This document shows positions 45,859-58,246 of a stretch of 64,000 nucleotides of DNA, piece after piece. Under the pieces are notes generated by a model. The model did not search any database, was not told the origin of the DNA, and saw only the letters and a program-made list of their open reading frames with translations. The stretch comes from Albifimbria verrucaria (taxonomy: Eukaryota > Ascomycota > Sordariomycetes > Hypocreales > Stachybotryaceae). The first letter of the stretch is position 1. Each line of letters begins with the position of its first letter. The stretch covers positions 3,968,001 to 4,032,000 of the forward strand of contig JAHREC010000049.1 in NCBI GenBank assembly GCA_020081605.1, in the 5' to 3' direction. A program made the translations under genes and the position numbers.

Positions 45859-48376
45859 GGAAGTTTTCCTTTGTGGCTGTGACGATTTACCGGCATGAGT
45901 GTATGAGATTATGAACAGCGTCTGATATGAAGTATTAGTTTAGATATCTCTATGGTCACCTTTGCAATAACAAGATTATTTGGCATTGAATACACTTTGG
46001 TCTGTGTAAACTGACTGCAGCAGCCACCATGTCTCTTTGCCACTGGCGCAGTAATGGTGCAGACACTGCCTTGGAGTCACGATACTGGACTCGGCGCATC
46101 ATTACGTTTGACAAACTGCCGTCGTGTGCTGCGACTCATTGACTGCCACCTCGGCTTGATGTACGGTAAATGCGGTGCAACATAACTCATGCAGCATGCT
46201 CACAGCCCATGGAGTCCATGAGGACACAAACCACAGCAAAAGATCAACATACCAGCTTGCACCCAGTCACCCACGCCGCGTCCGAATGACAGAATCAGGG
46301 TAGGGGCGTGCATAGACACACCCTCTCCTCCCGCTCCGCACCGCCGTCCTTCCCTTCCCACCCTGTCACGGAACGGCAAATGGTCATTGTCCAGAGCTCT
46401 CAGGACTTCCACCAGGCAGCAACGGTGGGGTTTTATCGATAAGCTGCGGGGCATCGAGGGTAAAAAACAGGAAGATGGGCCAAGACATGCATCACCAAGA
46501 CATTTCGCCGGTGGGTGCATGGGGAAAGATGGAGGGGCGTGTGCTTCGGTGAAGGGACGCTGGTGAGTCAAGGTAGACCGGGCTTGACAGCCATCGGCGA
46601 GCAACCGGAAGACTGGACTCTGGAGACTGCGGGGAAATTAGGCAGAACATGATAACATCTACCTGAGCATACAGTACGGCGCCTTGTGAATGTGCAGTTC
46701 TGGCAATGAGACTCCCCATTGTTGGACAATGGAAAGGGTGTCCAATTCCCCACGTCGAGCCCTCCAAATCCCCAACCAAGGAAGAGAATTGGACGGGGCA
46801 GTGCAAGCTGAAATGATCCATGGCACTCCCACGCAAGAAGTTGAACAGCTTTGTCCTGATTTCCCAAGTCAACTGTTTTTTTTTGTTTATTTAATTTATT
46901 TTACTGTATGTTATTTGCATATTATTAATGCTTATTACTGCATCTATTAGTTTGTTATGGCATTGCATGCACAATAGAACGACTGTTCCGCCCATCGACA
47001 CTGGAAAAGTGCACGGAAGCCAATTCAGGTGTATGCCTCACAGCAGCTATGAAAGTATTGACAATTGCTTTCAGCGCTCCTCGCGACGAAGCCGGCAATT
47101 GTCAGGGCAGGAGGGGGTTGGAACATAACATAGCACAATGGCTAGTTAATTGCCTCTTCTGCGGACAGAGAATAGATACCCTTTGTCTTGGAAAATCGTT
47201 CACCATGCAAAACCCTGCGCTACGGCGGCTATCTTTCCACCACGTGTAATCAATGAGAACAACACATTGTTCACATAACCCAAGATTATACATAATTAAA
47301 ATTATGAATTTCGTTGGAATTAATCTGACATTTAAAAAGATGATGAACAAGTTATGCATGTCCACAACGATACATCTGGAAGCGAACAGTACACCAAGCC
47401 TCACATTTGCATCCTCGTAGAGATTCGCCCCATTGAACCTTGGAGATCAATCGACAGACTTGAACGACATTGGCCTCAACAGACCGTGCCTCGACAAACT
47501 GTGTATACTGAACAAGATGATCTGTATGCTACTTACAGTGGTCCTTGCCATCATTCTCGTGTATTATATCCTCATTCTCCTTTACACATGGTTCATCATC
47601 ACATTGTTGGTAACACTGGCCAAGTTCATGGGGCGCCGACTAGGCTTTTAACCAACGTAGCTATGGACTGTGAGTGGTTAGAGGGTGCCTTTCGGAGCCA
47701 TTCCCATAAGTTATACTGTAATACCCTCCTTTCCATTGCTAGATAAATAGACTAATCTACTCATGTCATTGCATTCTACCTGAAGTGACTTTTTAATAGA
47801 AGCCTGCCACTGCGTCGCGGTTCGGTTGTTAAATGCATAGCAAGCCTACCTACCCACTTGATCTTGTTTAGCGACAACACATTGCCCACAGTCATTGTCT
47901 AAATGCACATTAATTCCTCTAACAACCAAAACCCAAATATTTTATTTATTCAATTCACTATTCACGGTGCAAATGCCTCTTTTTATATCTTAAATCGCGG
48001 ACCATCGTCGTTGTTTTATTTTTTTACTTATTTCTTTGTTTTGTGTGTTTTCCCAATTCCTACTTGCCTATTCAAGCAGGCGTTCCCAATGTGGTATCTC
48101 CAGCTAAATATGTTCCATGAAGATTGAACAGCCAAAAAAAAAGTCCCAGACGTGCTTTCAGAAATCACTCGCTCTAATATCACATAGCCCATTTCCATGC
48201 CCTGTCCCTAATATTTCCATGGTATCGTTGACTTTGGTACTGTTCGTAATAACCCAAAGTGTGTGCAAAGTACAAAATCAGCGTAGTAAAACACAAAAAC
48301 CCAGCAGCTAACAAATCTGCAAGTCTATAGAAGCCAAAAGATTCAAACATCCGCCCATTGAACACTAGGAAATCGT
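45859..48376. other. Gene-poor interval
   Basis: About 2.5 kb without a convincing gene apart from a very small hydrophobic ORF at 47517-47651. The right part (47.9-48.35 kb) is AT-rich and probably 3' flanking sequence of the basic coiled-coil gene. Confidence 0.4.
47517..47651 (+). CDS. Tiny hydrophobic ORF (44 aa)
   Basis: The ATG at 47517 opens a 44-residue frame that is almost entirely one long membrane segment (VVLAIILVYYILILLYTWFI) with a basic end (KFMGRRLGF). Its hydrophobicity is striking for a random ORF, but its size, isolation and lack of a recognised family leave it doubtful. Confidence 0.25.
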   Translation: MICMLLTVVLAIILVYYILILLYTWFIITLLVTLAKFMGRRLGF

Positions 48377-49424
48377 TTACTCCATGCGGTAGACACCGTC
48401 TTCGTAGAGGACACGAGTTCGGCGGCTGCCAGGGCCCACCGTTGCGCGTCGCTTGGGCTGGATACGCTCAAGCAGGCGTCGACGCTGGGCTTCCTCTTCA
48501 CGCTCTACCTCTTCAGCAGCGCGGCGCGCCTCCTTCTCGATTCTGAGGCGGCGGACTGCCTCTGCAAGCTCATCCTGGTCGCGGTCGTTGATTTCAACGG
48601 CGGGGCGAGTGAAAGTGGCAGAGCGGCGAGGCGGCGCGGGAGGCATAGGCGCGGCCGGTCGGTTGGCGATTTCACGGTTGGCTCTGTCGATGCGGGCACG
48701 GATCTTCTGCTCACGAATCTCCTGCTCTTCACGGCGACGCTCCTCCTTCCGACGCTCGCGTCGCTGCTGGCGCTCTTCCTCGTCGGTGTATGATGAGCGG
48801 CGCGAATGACGGCTGTCGTGTGAGCTTGTAGAGGAGTGGCGTGCGTGTCGGCTCGTGGTGGCAGGGTCAACCAGCTCGATTGTGACTCGTGGGCGGCGCT
48901 CGTCAACGATGACTGGGCGGCGAGAGTAAGAGTCGCGGGGAGCGGGAGCGTCGACAATAAAGGGCACAGAAGGCGAAGGGGAGCGGTGCGAGGGCCAGTG
49001 TAGGTCTGAGGAGGCGTGCGAGGGGTTGGGGGCCGTCCACAAGCACGATGCGCTCGTTGCTGCGGCGCTCGCGACGGTTCATGTCGACAACGGGCTGGCC
49101 GTTTACGCTAACGTAGATGCCAGATGAACGCTTCTTGCTGCGGCTGGACGAACCGCTGTGGTATGAGCGGTCCGACTCGTCGCCGGAGCGGTAGTTGGGC
49201 GTGGATGAGCGAGGAGTGTAAGTGGGTGTGGGTGGTAGGTGCGAGCCCATGTATGAGGTGCCAGCGGGAGCTGAGGCAGCGCCGACGAACTGCGAGGGAA
49301 GCTGGAAGACGACGTTGTCGGAGCAGGGCTTTCCGCGGCGGGAATTGGGGCAAAGGCTGGGCTGCTCGATGGTCTCCTTGCGGCCGTCCGAGTGGACGTA
49401 GGAGTAGACGTTGGTGGTGCACAT
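48377..49424 (-). CDS. Basic coiled-coil fungal protein
   Basis: The ATG at 49424 (MCTTNVYSYVHSDGRKE) matches the typical start of a widespread fungal family of unknown function. Two single-base deletions (plus-strand G runs 49028-49032 and 48978-48981) interrupt the Pro-rich middle; corrected, the protein is 349 aa. Recognisable parts are a Cys/Ser N-terminal segment, YRSGDESDRSYHSGSSS, SSGIYVSVNGQPVVDMN, the PSVPFIVDAP segment, a long Arg/Glu coiled coil (EEERQQRRERRKEERRREEQ), and the conserved end RRATVGPGSRRTRVLYEDG. No membrane or signal sequence. A nuclear or cytoskeletal role is speculative. Confidence 0.82.
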
Positions 49425-52400
49425 GGTGTCTGAGTGCGACGTACGCCGCGGGGGTAGTAGTGACGGTTGGTATAGGTCTGGGCGCAGGAGGGCGCTCCTG
49501 GATGACGACTGGTGTCGGACGGGACAGTCCAGTCGAGATGAGAGTCTGGCTTAGACGACGCTCTCTATGCTGGTGGTGCTGCCTGCGGTGGTTTACGACG
49601 CGGTTCTCGACGATGACCACGGGGTTGGAGGCTGGCGACGGTGAAGACAACTTGGTAGCTGGAGCTGTATACTGCTCAAGGTAGTTGGCACGAGAGGTAG
49701 GTTCGATTGAGTTGCGTTGATAAGCTATGGTGGTGGTGGTGTTGAGTGAACGAGGTAGAGAGAAGGTTGTGCAGGGCGGATCAGGTTATATATCCGTAGT
49801 TGTGGTTGAGTGTCTTGTAAGATGAATGAAGCCAAGAAAGAAGAGGAAGCTCGTCTGGGTTCTCGGTCGAGGTATAAGTAATTGGGATGTGGTCTGGGGG
49901 AAGTAGAAAATGTGTGGATGTCGTGGGATGGACACGATAAATAAATGGGAAGCTTTTTGGAGTAAGAGAGAGGGAGGGGCGTGGGCCTACAAGCAAGGGT
50001 GGGAGGGTGTGGCAGAGCCCCATTACCACAGAGAAGGGAAAGGGTAGACTCGAAGAGTGCGACTGAAGAGTGCGAGAGGCAGCTCGAGCTATTCTGCTCC
50101 CCTGTCGAGTCGGCGTCTGCCTTGAGGTCCTACGCTCGACCGAATGACTGACCCAGAGTGGAGAAGCCATGACCAGGGGTGGAGCCTGAGAATGCAGGAC
50201 GCGGAGGGAGACGGGAGCAAGCAGAGCAGAAGATGGCATTGCTGCTGCTGCTGGGCTGTGCCACACATCTGATCAATTAGCACTGACAAGGAGCCAAGAG
50301 CTGTCAAAGAGGGAGCGGCGAGACGCTTGGATCTCGAAACAGCCGCCGAACGTCTTTCCATAGAATGATCCACCACGTATGTGGAGCGGCCATGCTAACG
50401 ACCAAGGCGGGAAAGGGAAAAATAGCAACTCTCGAAGAAGAGAAAGTCGAGAGAAGAGCTCGGATTTGTGCAAGAGAAATGCAGTTGGTTGTGCACGTTT
50501 CGGCTGGCTCCTTGGAACAAACCAGAACTGAGCGCAGCTGGAGAGTGGCCTGGCCTCTGTAATAGGCCAGGGCGCTTGATCAAACGGGCTTCGTTCATGG
50601 CGGCCACCATTTGCAGTGGACTACTGTCTGTTAGTGTGTGGGCTTGGCCAGAGCTACGGGGGAGGGAGATGGGTGGTGGTGGTGGAGTGGACGGGTCTCT
50701 CTGGGGAGAGAGGAGGTGACGTGCATTGACTGCTCTGCTTCACTGAAGCAGATCCTGAGCATCCAACCTCAGCAAACTAGCTCGCTGGTAGGCACAAGTG
50801 GAGGGGGTGGGCGACACAGGATTGGATAGACACAGCTTGCAGCCTGCGTGGTGGATTCCGGCCGCAAGGCACCCACATCACATGAGGGATAGGTTCGTAC
50901 ATGGGCCGGGGAGGTGAGTCACTTGTCTGCTTCCCGAAAACCGTGAGACAGGACACGCACAGGAAGAGAAGAAGAAAAAACGGCCGGAAACACAAAGCTT
51001 AGCATCAAAGTCCTAGTCCTACGCACGCCCATCCCGTTGTGTGGGGGACGGCAAAAGTGGAAGAAGCCCGCACAGAGTGGACGAAGCCCGCATCTGTCAT
51101 GAAACGGGAAAATACGTGCCAGAAACAGGAAGATGTACAGGATTAGGGTCAGGTCATTACGACGCCGCGGCTTTAAGCAGAGTCTTGCAGATTCGCAGTT
51201 GCGCATGTTCGCCGTATGGCGTCCCAGCGGACGGCTTGAACCACTTACACGCCTCTGCCGTCCCGCGATTTTGCGCGTTCCTGAGTCAACCTCTGCCTCT
51301 GCAGACGCACGATGAATGTGCGATGTTACTCATGATTTTTTGGAGTCTTTCTATCACGTACATGCGGTTGCGACGGTGTTCTGCAGCATGCACAGCATAT
51401 TTTTCCCCAAACCCACGCCCAAGAGCTACTCCGCGATGGCAACAGGAGACACACCCGTGGGTTTAGCCAAGCTGCGAGTGCCGATTGACGAAGAATGTGG
51501 AGAGTAGATCTGAATGTGCAGTGCATAGCCTCGTGGTACCAGGAGATTCCTGGGATCAAGCGTCTGCCACAGTGACATCCGGCTGGCTACGTGAGAGGCA
51601 TCCAACAGGCTCTGGAGAGTAAGCTGGACCTTCAACAACCCTGAGTTGCTTCGAGGCTGGCGAATCAGGCCTCGCCGAGAACGCCGTCGGAGAAGTGGCT
51701 CTCTGCCAGACTCGACTCCCTACCGTGTCTCCTCTCAGCCGCGTTTTAGGCCCTGAGGCTGTGCAGGCTGGATACTGTGGGCTGTCTGGCCCGTGACGAT
51801 TGGCTCCCTCCCGTTCTCTCCCGTTTGACAACTTCATCAACAGCCACAGTTATGCTCCACTGAGAGCCTCATCTGATCCTTGACAGCCACGCTCAATTGC
51901 CATGTCCTCATAGGCCTTTGGTCTGTTCACAGCCTCAGTCACTAGCAGTTAGTGACCACATTTTCAAGGCCACCCCCTCTGGGGATGCTCCGCCCGTTCA
52001 GCCTTGCATAGTGCCCTCTCCAAACTCCTTGATGTTCGGATTTTGGATCCGAGCGATGATGTAGTTGCTTCTTTGTGAATTACTTCATCGGCGTCGACCG
52101 AGAAGACAAGCGATTTCGTATTGCATTGCTCAACCATTTGCTATTTTTTGCCAAAAGGTATACGCGTCTCACACTGCCTACATCTTCTGCCATCGGCGAA
52201 GGCTCGATATAGAATCTCGCCACTAGGATTTACTTCAAGTGGAATAATGCACTGGGCTAGTAACTCCTTCGCAGCAACAGTCAGAAAAAGAGAGGCGACT
52301 ATACCAGACACCAACGCCGAGTCGCGAGTCCTCCCAGTGCTACGCCAGGGTCTGCACATGTCAGCACTTTGACCACTGCAGCGACCATCATCCAGGGGGC

Positions 52401-54934
52401 GTAGGCTCTTTTCATTGGCTTGTCATCATCACCATTTCAACGTCGACTACGTGGGGCCTGCACAAATTCGTGCACCGCGCGGGACGGCGCTGAGGCGTTC
52501 GTTGTGTTAAACTTGCCATTTGGCCAGTTTGGATTGCACTCGGCAGGCGGTTTTTCTTTCATTCCGTCATTACACTCGTCTATCAACTCTTGCCTCCTCT
52601 GCCGTGGATAGTAAAATTGCCAATTTACCGTGCTGCTCAGCTGCGCTGTGGCCATGCCTGAGGCTCTTCAGCACTAAGAGCTACTGCTTACCCTTGCCCT
52701 GTGCGTCCAAACGGCCAGGACGGACGCAAGGGCAATCAATGTGAGATCGGGCGAGAAGAACTGTTGCACAGACTTATTCATCAGTAGTAGAAAATGCACT
52801 TTACACGTTACACGTTACGCGTACGTTTTCAATGCTAGGCAAGCACGTAAGTGAAGAAAAAACAGTTGGTGCCTACTTGAAGGATCGTAGTGACAGGGGT
52901 TCTATCATTTTTGGCACCTTGCTCAGCTCTACAGGGGCCTAGATCGAAGAGCAGAGGCATCAGAGCCGTTCCAGCAAAAGCCGAGTTGAAGAGGCCTCAA
53001 ATTGAGGCTCTTGGATGGTTCTCTTGGCCCATGTATAGATGATGCAAAACACATATCAGTGCTTACTGACGATGCCGGTAGTTGGCAGTTCAAGCGATGG
53101 GTATGGATGGATTCCCACGCGAGCAATTGCCATAGAATCCAGCTCAGCCTCTGTGCTCTGGTTCGCCGTGGAAGACGATGGGTGGAGAAGCAGCCCTGTA
53201 AGGCCAGAGCACAGCCACGTCGTCCACTTGACTTGCCCGCCAGCCTGATTCCGTCCAGTCAATGGTTCGACCCCTTTGAAATGTCTCCGACGATTCTGAG
53301 CTAGCCGTGTCCATGGGAATTCATCGGCATGAACGGACGAGCTTGATCGACGCCGCCAAGTCTGGTGATCTTTCTTACAATAGCACACACTAAGTAGTTT
53401 AAAAATATACACTTCTCGAAGGAACAGTCGTTCGAGGCAAAATGTTGCCTCTCTTCTCCACAGCCCCTTATGATTGATCAGCTGTTCTCAGCGTCAATTG
53501 CGTTTGATATCGTACGCGGCTCTGCGTCCCTCTCTATTACCACTGGTTTCCAGCTCTCTGGGAAGGCCATTGTGGAGGCCGCCTGCGCTGAAGGATCCAC
53601 GCCAGCGTCTATTCTTCGTGGCCCACCCGCGTCTTGTTTCAAGCCTGGGCCGCGGCCACCAGCGACCGTATAGTCCACCAAGATCGATTAATTCACTGGG
53701 TCCCATTTACACGCCTGCTACGTGGTGTTGGTTCGTGATATACAAATTCGGATTCTCCTGACACTAGTGCTGGCTTCGTAGGTTCTCATGATTGCAAAAT
53801 TCATGCTGTTGGTTTCTCGCAGTCTCGAGCGGGTTCCGCCTCCCAGCGGCTCGAACCACATCGGCGGCAATGCATGCAATGTGCCAAATTTCCGTTAATT
53901 CGAGGCTTCACCACCGGCGCTTGAAGGAAGGGGCTTCAATGCAAAGTTTCAGGGGCTTCATCCCGTCTTACTCTTGTAAACATACACCCCTGAGAATGTA
54001 GTTCCATGAGCCGCAACATTCCGATCAGACCTGTGCTTGTTTGTAGCGCAAGCACCCTCGATTTTGGTCCCTCCACACACTTGGGTCCAATTGTCTTAAT
54101 AGCTAAGCGCTAGGTGATTTGCTGTGTGCAGTTTATGTAAGTCATGCTCTGATAGAGAACCCTGGATAGCTGGTAGGGTCGTTGAAGCAATACCGGCTGA
54201 TGCAAGTCTTGAGCATGCTTTTTGTTCTTCCAACTATTATGCAGTTTCCTTATATTCCATAACAAATATACTCCTCTTACAATGAACTTTACCAAATTAC
54301 CGCGTAAATTAAGATCGAAAGCAGAAGTCGTGCCATATAGAAAGGATGCAGTTGCTGATCACGGAAGTCTAGGGTAGGAGACCATGCTTGGTGTTTCATG
54401 GAGTAGTCTCCGCCAAACTAAACTATCAAGAAGTTACCAGTGTTTTACATGTTGCAACAATCTCGAATATTTCGTCAGCCAACCAAGGTAGTTTTACAGA
54501 TGCTCTCACTTGAAAAGTCCAATTTGTTCCCGAATAGGAATACACACATGCGGCACCTAACTAGAATTGTAGCATTTTAGGCGGATCATGATGCGTAACA
54601 AGGCCAACCCTGTAAACTAAAGGCTATGACCTCCTGCGAAACACGGTTCATATTGTACAGACAATATTTATTCCACCAGAGCTTAGATATGATCCATATT
54701 TCCCACTTGCCAAGTAATTGGAAGGCAGTCTGCCTGTCTTCGACATCCTTGTTATTGAACGGCGCTCAATGCAACCTCTCCCACACGAACGATTGGTCAA
54801 GTAAAAACAGCCTCGCCGTTTCCATGGGGCAGTGAAACCAATCGTTCTTTTCTTTTGTCCAGCAGTGGCGAAGGGAATTGCTGCGCCTCCAGATATTCAT
54901 CACATAAAACCACACTCCGCACATTCCTCCACAC
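49425..54934. other. Long gene-poor interval
   Basis: About 5.5 kb without a gene I can support. The left end (49.4-50.3 kb) probably contains the promoter and leader of the basic coiled-coil gene. ORFs throughout are short, with low-complexity or random composition. I see no transposon ends or long repeats. An unannotated non-coding RNA or decayed element cannot be excluded. Confidence 0.4.
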
Positions 54935-55905
54935 ATGTGGCTGCCCATACTTTCGAGTGATTCCTCGCTGCCATCCATCAAGATGAATTACTATTTCGCC
55001 TCGGTTCATCGCACGCCTTCTAAAATTGTCAAGATACCAATTCGATCATATGGAGGCAACTCAGCCCTAAAAGTCGTATCAGAGGACCATGGGAAGTTGT
55101 TCGCTGTCGTTGCAAGCACAATTTTCCCCGGTGCATTCCGTGTCATGGACCGTGTACAACAAAACGTCCTGCCTGAACGAGAAGGCACTGATCCGATGGC
55201 TTTTAAAGCAGCCTTTGTAGCAGATTTGAACAACCTGGCCGTAGCAGCGGCATTGATTGCCCAGCTTTCCTTTGGCGCGTGGCAGCTTCCACTACTCAGC
55301 AATGTGCACTGGATATGTAAAGCTTGCTCGTTATGCAGCCTTGGTTTTGCGGTCCTGTCAACTTTCTGTGCCGTGAATATGTCGCGTAACCTCAATTCTT
55401 TTGATGTTAAGGAGGACTTCAAGGACTGGTTGAGTAGGCCTTGTTCTAGAAGAGACGAAGAGATGTTTTGTCAGAACCTCGGAAGACAGTACCCCCAGCT
55501 ATCATCAGCACCGCACGGAACAAAACTTGCTGCGGCTACTCAAATCAATAATTTCATCCGTGCGAAAAAGGCGACACGGGCGAGCTTTACTCCTCATTGA
55601 TGCTTGTCTTACCGTCAACCCTTCTTCACGTGGCAATCGGTTTATTTCTATTAGCTGTCGCAATTTATTTGGGGGTTGTGTACGGGCATCACCTCGATTC
55701 GATAGAGAGCAATGCCGCATCGAGAGCTGTACTGATATGTTATATTCTAGCCATTTCCATTGCTCTCACCTTCTTTTATGGCTCTCACAATTTGAAAGAC
55801 TTCGAGTTACATACATTGAGAACCCTGGCAAGGGATATTGACAAGTTCGAGAGAGCGCATGAGTCGTCGAATACCGGAGCAAACATTGAACTTGGACATA
55901 GATGA
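54935..55905 (+). CDS. Fungal multi-pass membrane protein
   Basis: Start at ATG 54935 (an alternative ATG at 54983 is in frame). One base is missing in the A run 55565-55569; corrected length 323 aa. Hydrophobic segments near residues 95-113 (NNLAVAAALIAQLSFGAW), 125-150 (ACSLCSLGFAVLSTFCAVN), and, after the lesion, STLLHVAIGLFLLAVAIYLG and VLICYILAISIALTFFYGS indicate four membrane helices. The cytoplasmic loop DFKDWLSRPCSRRDEEMF and the C-terminal tail are hydrophilic. I recognise it only as a hypothetical fungal membrane protein. Two separate genes joined by chance is the alternative, but the frame restoration is seamless. Confidence 0.65.
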
Positions 55906-56708
55906 CTTGAGAGAAATAGGCTGTATGAATGGCTCACTTATGTAAAGCTCGGACAAATTTGGATCGATAACGTATAGAAGAGGATTTGAAATGGCTGGAA
56001 CAGCTACACTTGAAGATAAAGAAAATGTACCATTGAATGCCTGCTCTCGTTGCCTCTAATAGTTTAAGTAACGAGATGACGAAGGACTCAAATCAGGACA
56101 CCCGATGCAGCGCTGTATGTCAGAATTATGGGCGCTCAAGTGAAAGAAGTGACAAAGAGTTGATTATAAGTAGAATAAATTGTCAAGATCAACATAATGT
56201 AATCCTACCATCGCCAACAGGTGTATTGCAATGAGATTAACTGAAAGGCCGCATGTCGATTCGGTGTCTACAGTAGCACTGATATTTTGGTGTGCTCAGG
56301 GATAGCCCCAGAACCCATCCAGGACTCGATTATGTGATACAGTCACTTTGCATCGCTCTTTCAAGTTAAATAATCACAAAATAATGTTTTGCTAAGCCGG
56401 ATTCTAAGGGATGCTCTTCTGGCCATTCAGGAGCTGTTTGGATTACCCAACGCAAAGATGGCGACTCGTGATTTCTTGGTGGCCTGAGATCAACAATGAC
56501 TTTCCAATCTGGATAGTTAGCCAATCAATATTGCATTCCCCTGTCACGCAATTGGTTCCGAAGGAGCAGCACAGCCTTTGGTTTATGCATGTTGGTTCCT
56601 ACCTGCATTACTAGCCTTGCCCATCTTTGTCTCGGCGGTTATATGACTTGCCATTTAAAACCGAGGTAGTCACACTCCGATTGAGGATTGGATTTCGGCT
56701 TCAATTGT
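55906..56708. other. Intergenic interval
   Basis: About 800 bp between tandem genes. No gene or structured element seen. Confidence 0.4.
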
Positions 56709-57888
56709 ATGCAGAGAATGAGCTCAGTCTCCAAATCTTCATCTTCTATTGCCGCAATGAATCAACCTCTTTGGGATCCATCAAACTTATTACAGATAAC
56801 GTCTGATGCCGATGGCTATCATGGCGAGATACAATGTGTCGGCGAAACCAGAATGCGAGGTTCTCGATGTAGATGGACCATCGCCGACCCTGCGCTCTCG
56901 CTTATCCGCCCTCTGCTCTTAGACATGTCTTGCAAAAGCCAGGTCTTGTCACGAAAGCCACACTCCGCAGGCTAGCCGCGCTGTGCCTTTGCCCTAGTTA
57001 TCATTCGCATCAAGTTGAATCTACCGTCGAGCGATGGACTCGCGTTGTGGAAAAAGCGAGCCAGCATCACAAGAACCTCCTAGCCAGTGCCCGCATGTCA
57101 GAAACCACTGAAGGGCCACTCAATTCCACCCCCATGGACTTGAAACAAATAGAGCTAAAGAAATCCGAGGCCGCTTGTGCTCAGTATAAAAGCGCTCTTG
57201 CAACAGAACAGAAAAAGATGAAACAGGAGTCCGCTCTGCTAAGGGCTCAAATTGATGGACTGCGCAACCAAGTTTTGCAACTGGAAGAGCAGAATGACAA
57301 AAGTAGGCAAGAAATTAGAACTAGTGAAAGCACAATTTCACAGTTGCAGAAGCTTAATCGAGACTTAATGGAGAAACAAAGTCGGGATGCAGCAACAGGA
57401 GAGAGGACACAAAGGAAATTGTCGCACTTCGCACAGCTTTAGTTCAAGCGAATGACAGAGTCCAAGCTTCTCAATCAGACCATCAAGTGGCTCGCGCCGA
57501 TTTAGACGCTCTCAAAACCGACCAAGCGGCCCGTCTGGAAGAAATAAACGTACTGAAGAAGCAAGTGAACAATCTGAACGCCGAAGTCGACAAAAGGAGA
57601 AAGACAGAGGAAGAATTGGTGGCAGAGCGCGCAGCTCAAGCGACAGAATTGCAGCGGCAGCTCGTACAGCTCGGCGACGAGCGAAGATACAAACTTGATC
57701 TTGAAAAGCGTCTCGTGAACCTCGAGCTCTCTATAGCTGCCCTCAAAGAAAGCATATCCCGCTGCTTGATGCACAGGTTTTGGGGTTGGGCTGCGCGACT
57801 TCAGACTAGGATAAGACAAATCTTTCGCCCATTGTCGACGAGGGAAAGGCTGAGGATGAGATTGCACTCAAACAGGATGTTTGAGTGA
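56709..57888 (+). CDS. Cys-motif and coiled-coil protein, unknown function
   Basis: The ATG at 56709 and two single-base deletions (A run 56934-56937, GG 57398-57399) give 393 aa. The N-terminal part has a short Cys motif, IQCVGETRMRGSRCRWTI, followed by a Leu-rich helix ending LAALCLCPSYHSHQVEST and VERWTRVVEKA. This arrangement (QC-G-T...RC-, then a helical region with paired Cys and WH/YH) recurs in fungal proteins, sometimes fused to GIY-YIG-like domains, though none is visible here. Residues ~140-330 are a long coiled coil (KKSEAACAQYKSALATEQKK, LEEINVLKKQVNNLNAEVDK). The C-terminus is basic with WGWAARLQTRIRQIF. Function unknown. Confidence 0.65.
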
Positions 57889-58246
57889 AGGCTCACATGT
57901 CACAATGAAAATAGTGTGAAGATGTAATATTATTGCTTCATTTTGAGAGTCGTGAACTCTAGGGCTTATAGTTATGTACCAAGTAAGGCCTGACTAAAGA
58001 AGGATGGAAGCGATGAGGTGCGAAGACAGAAAGTTATAGGTCCTTCAAATTCTATAGGTTTGTCCCTTCTTGTTTTCTTATAATCAACAAGTTCTGCCAC
58101 TCCAAATAACCTATTTAACGTCGCCAACCCTCAATCAAGATATATCCAACACCCAACACCATCACCACATGCTCTCTCACAATTGTCATAAACCACCAAC
58201 ACCCTAAGACCCGACCGATGCACATAAAGAATCCCGCGAATCCAAT
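57889..58246. other. Convergent intergenic interval
   Basis: About 360 bp between convergent genes, containing only probable 3' flanks. Confidence 0.4.

Noticed and set aside
48453..49684. Plus-strand Arg/Ser- and Cys/Trp-rich ORFs
   Set aside because: They are complementary to the basic coiled-coil gene on the minus strand, whose family start and end are recognisable.
49781..50376. Minus-strand ORF of 161 aa upstream of the basic coiled-coil gene
   Set aside because: Pro/Ser/Leu-rich random composition and likely 5' leader or promoter; no family resemblance.
51041..51507. ORF of 141 aa in the gene-poor block
   Set aside because: Mixed Cys/Arg/His composition typical of random GC-rich frames, no domain, no supporting splice or promoter signal.
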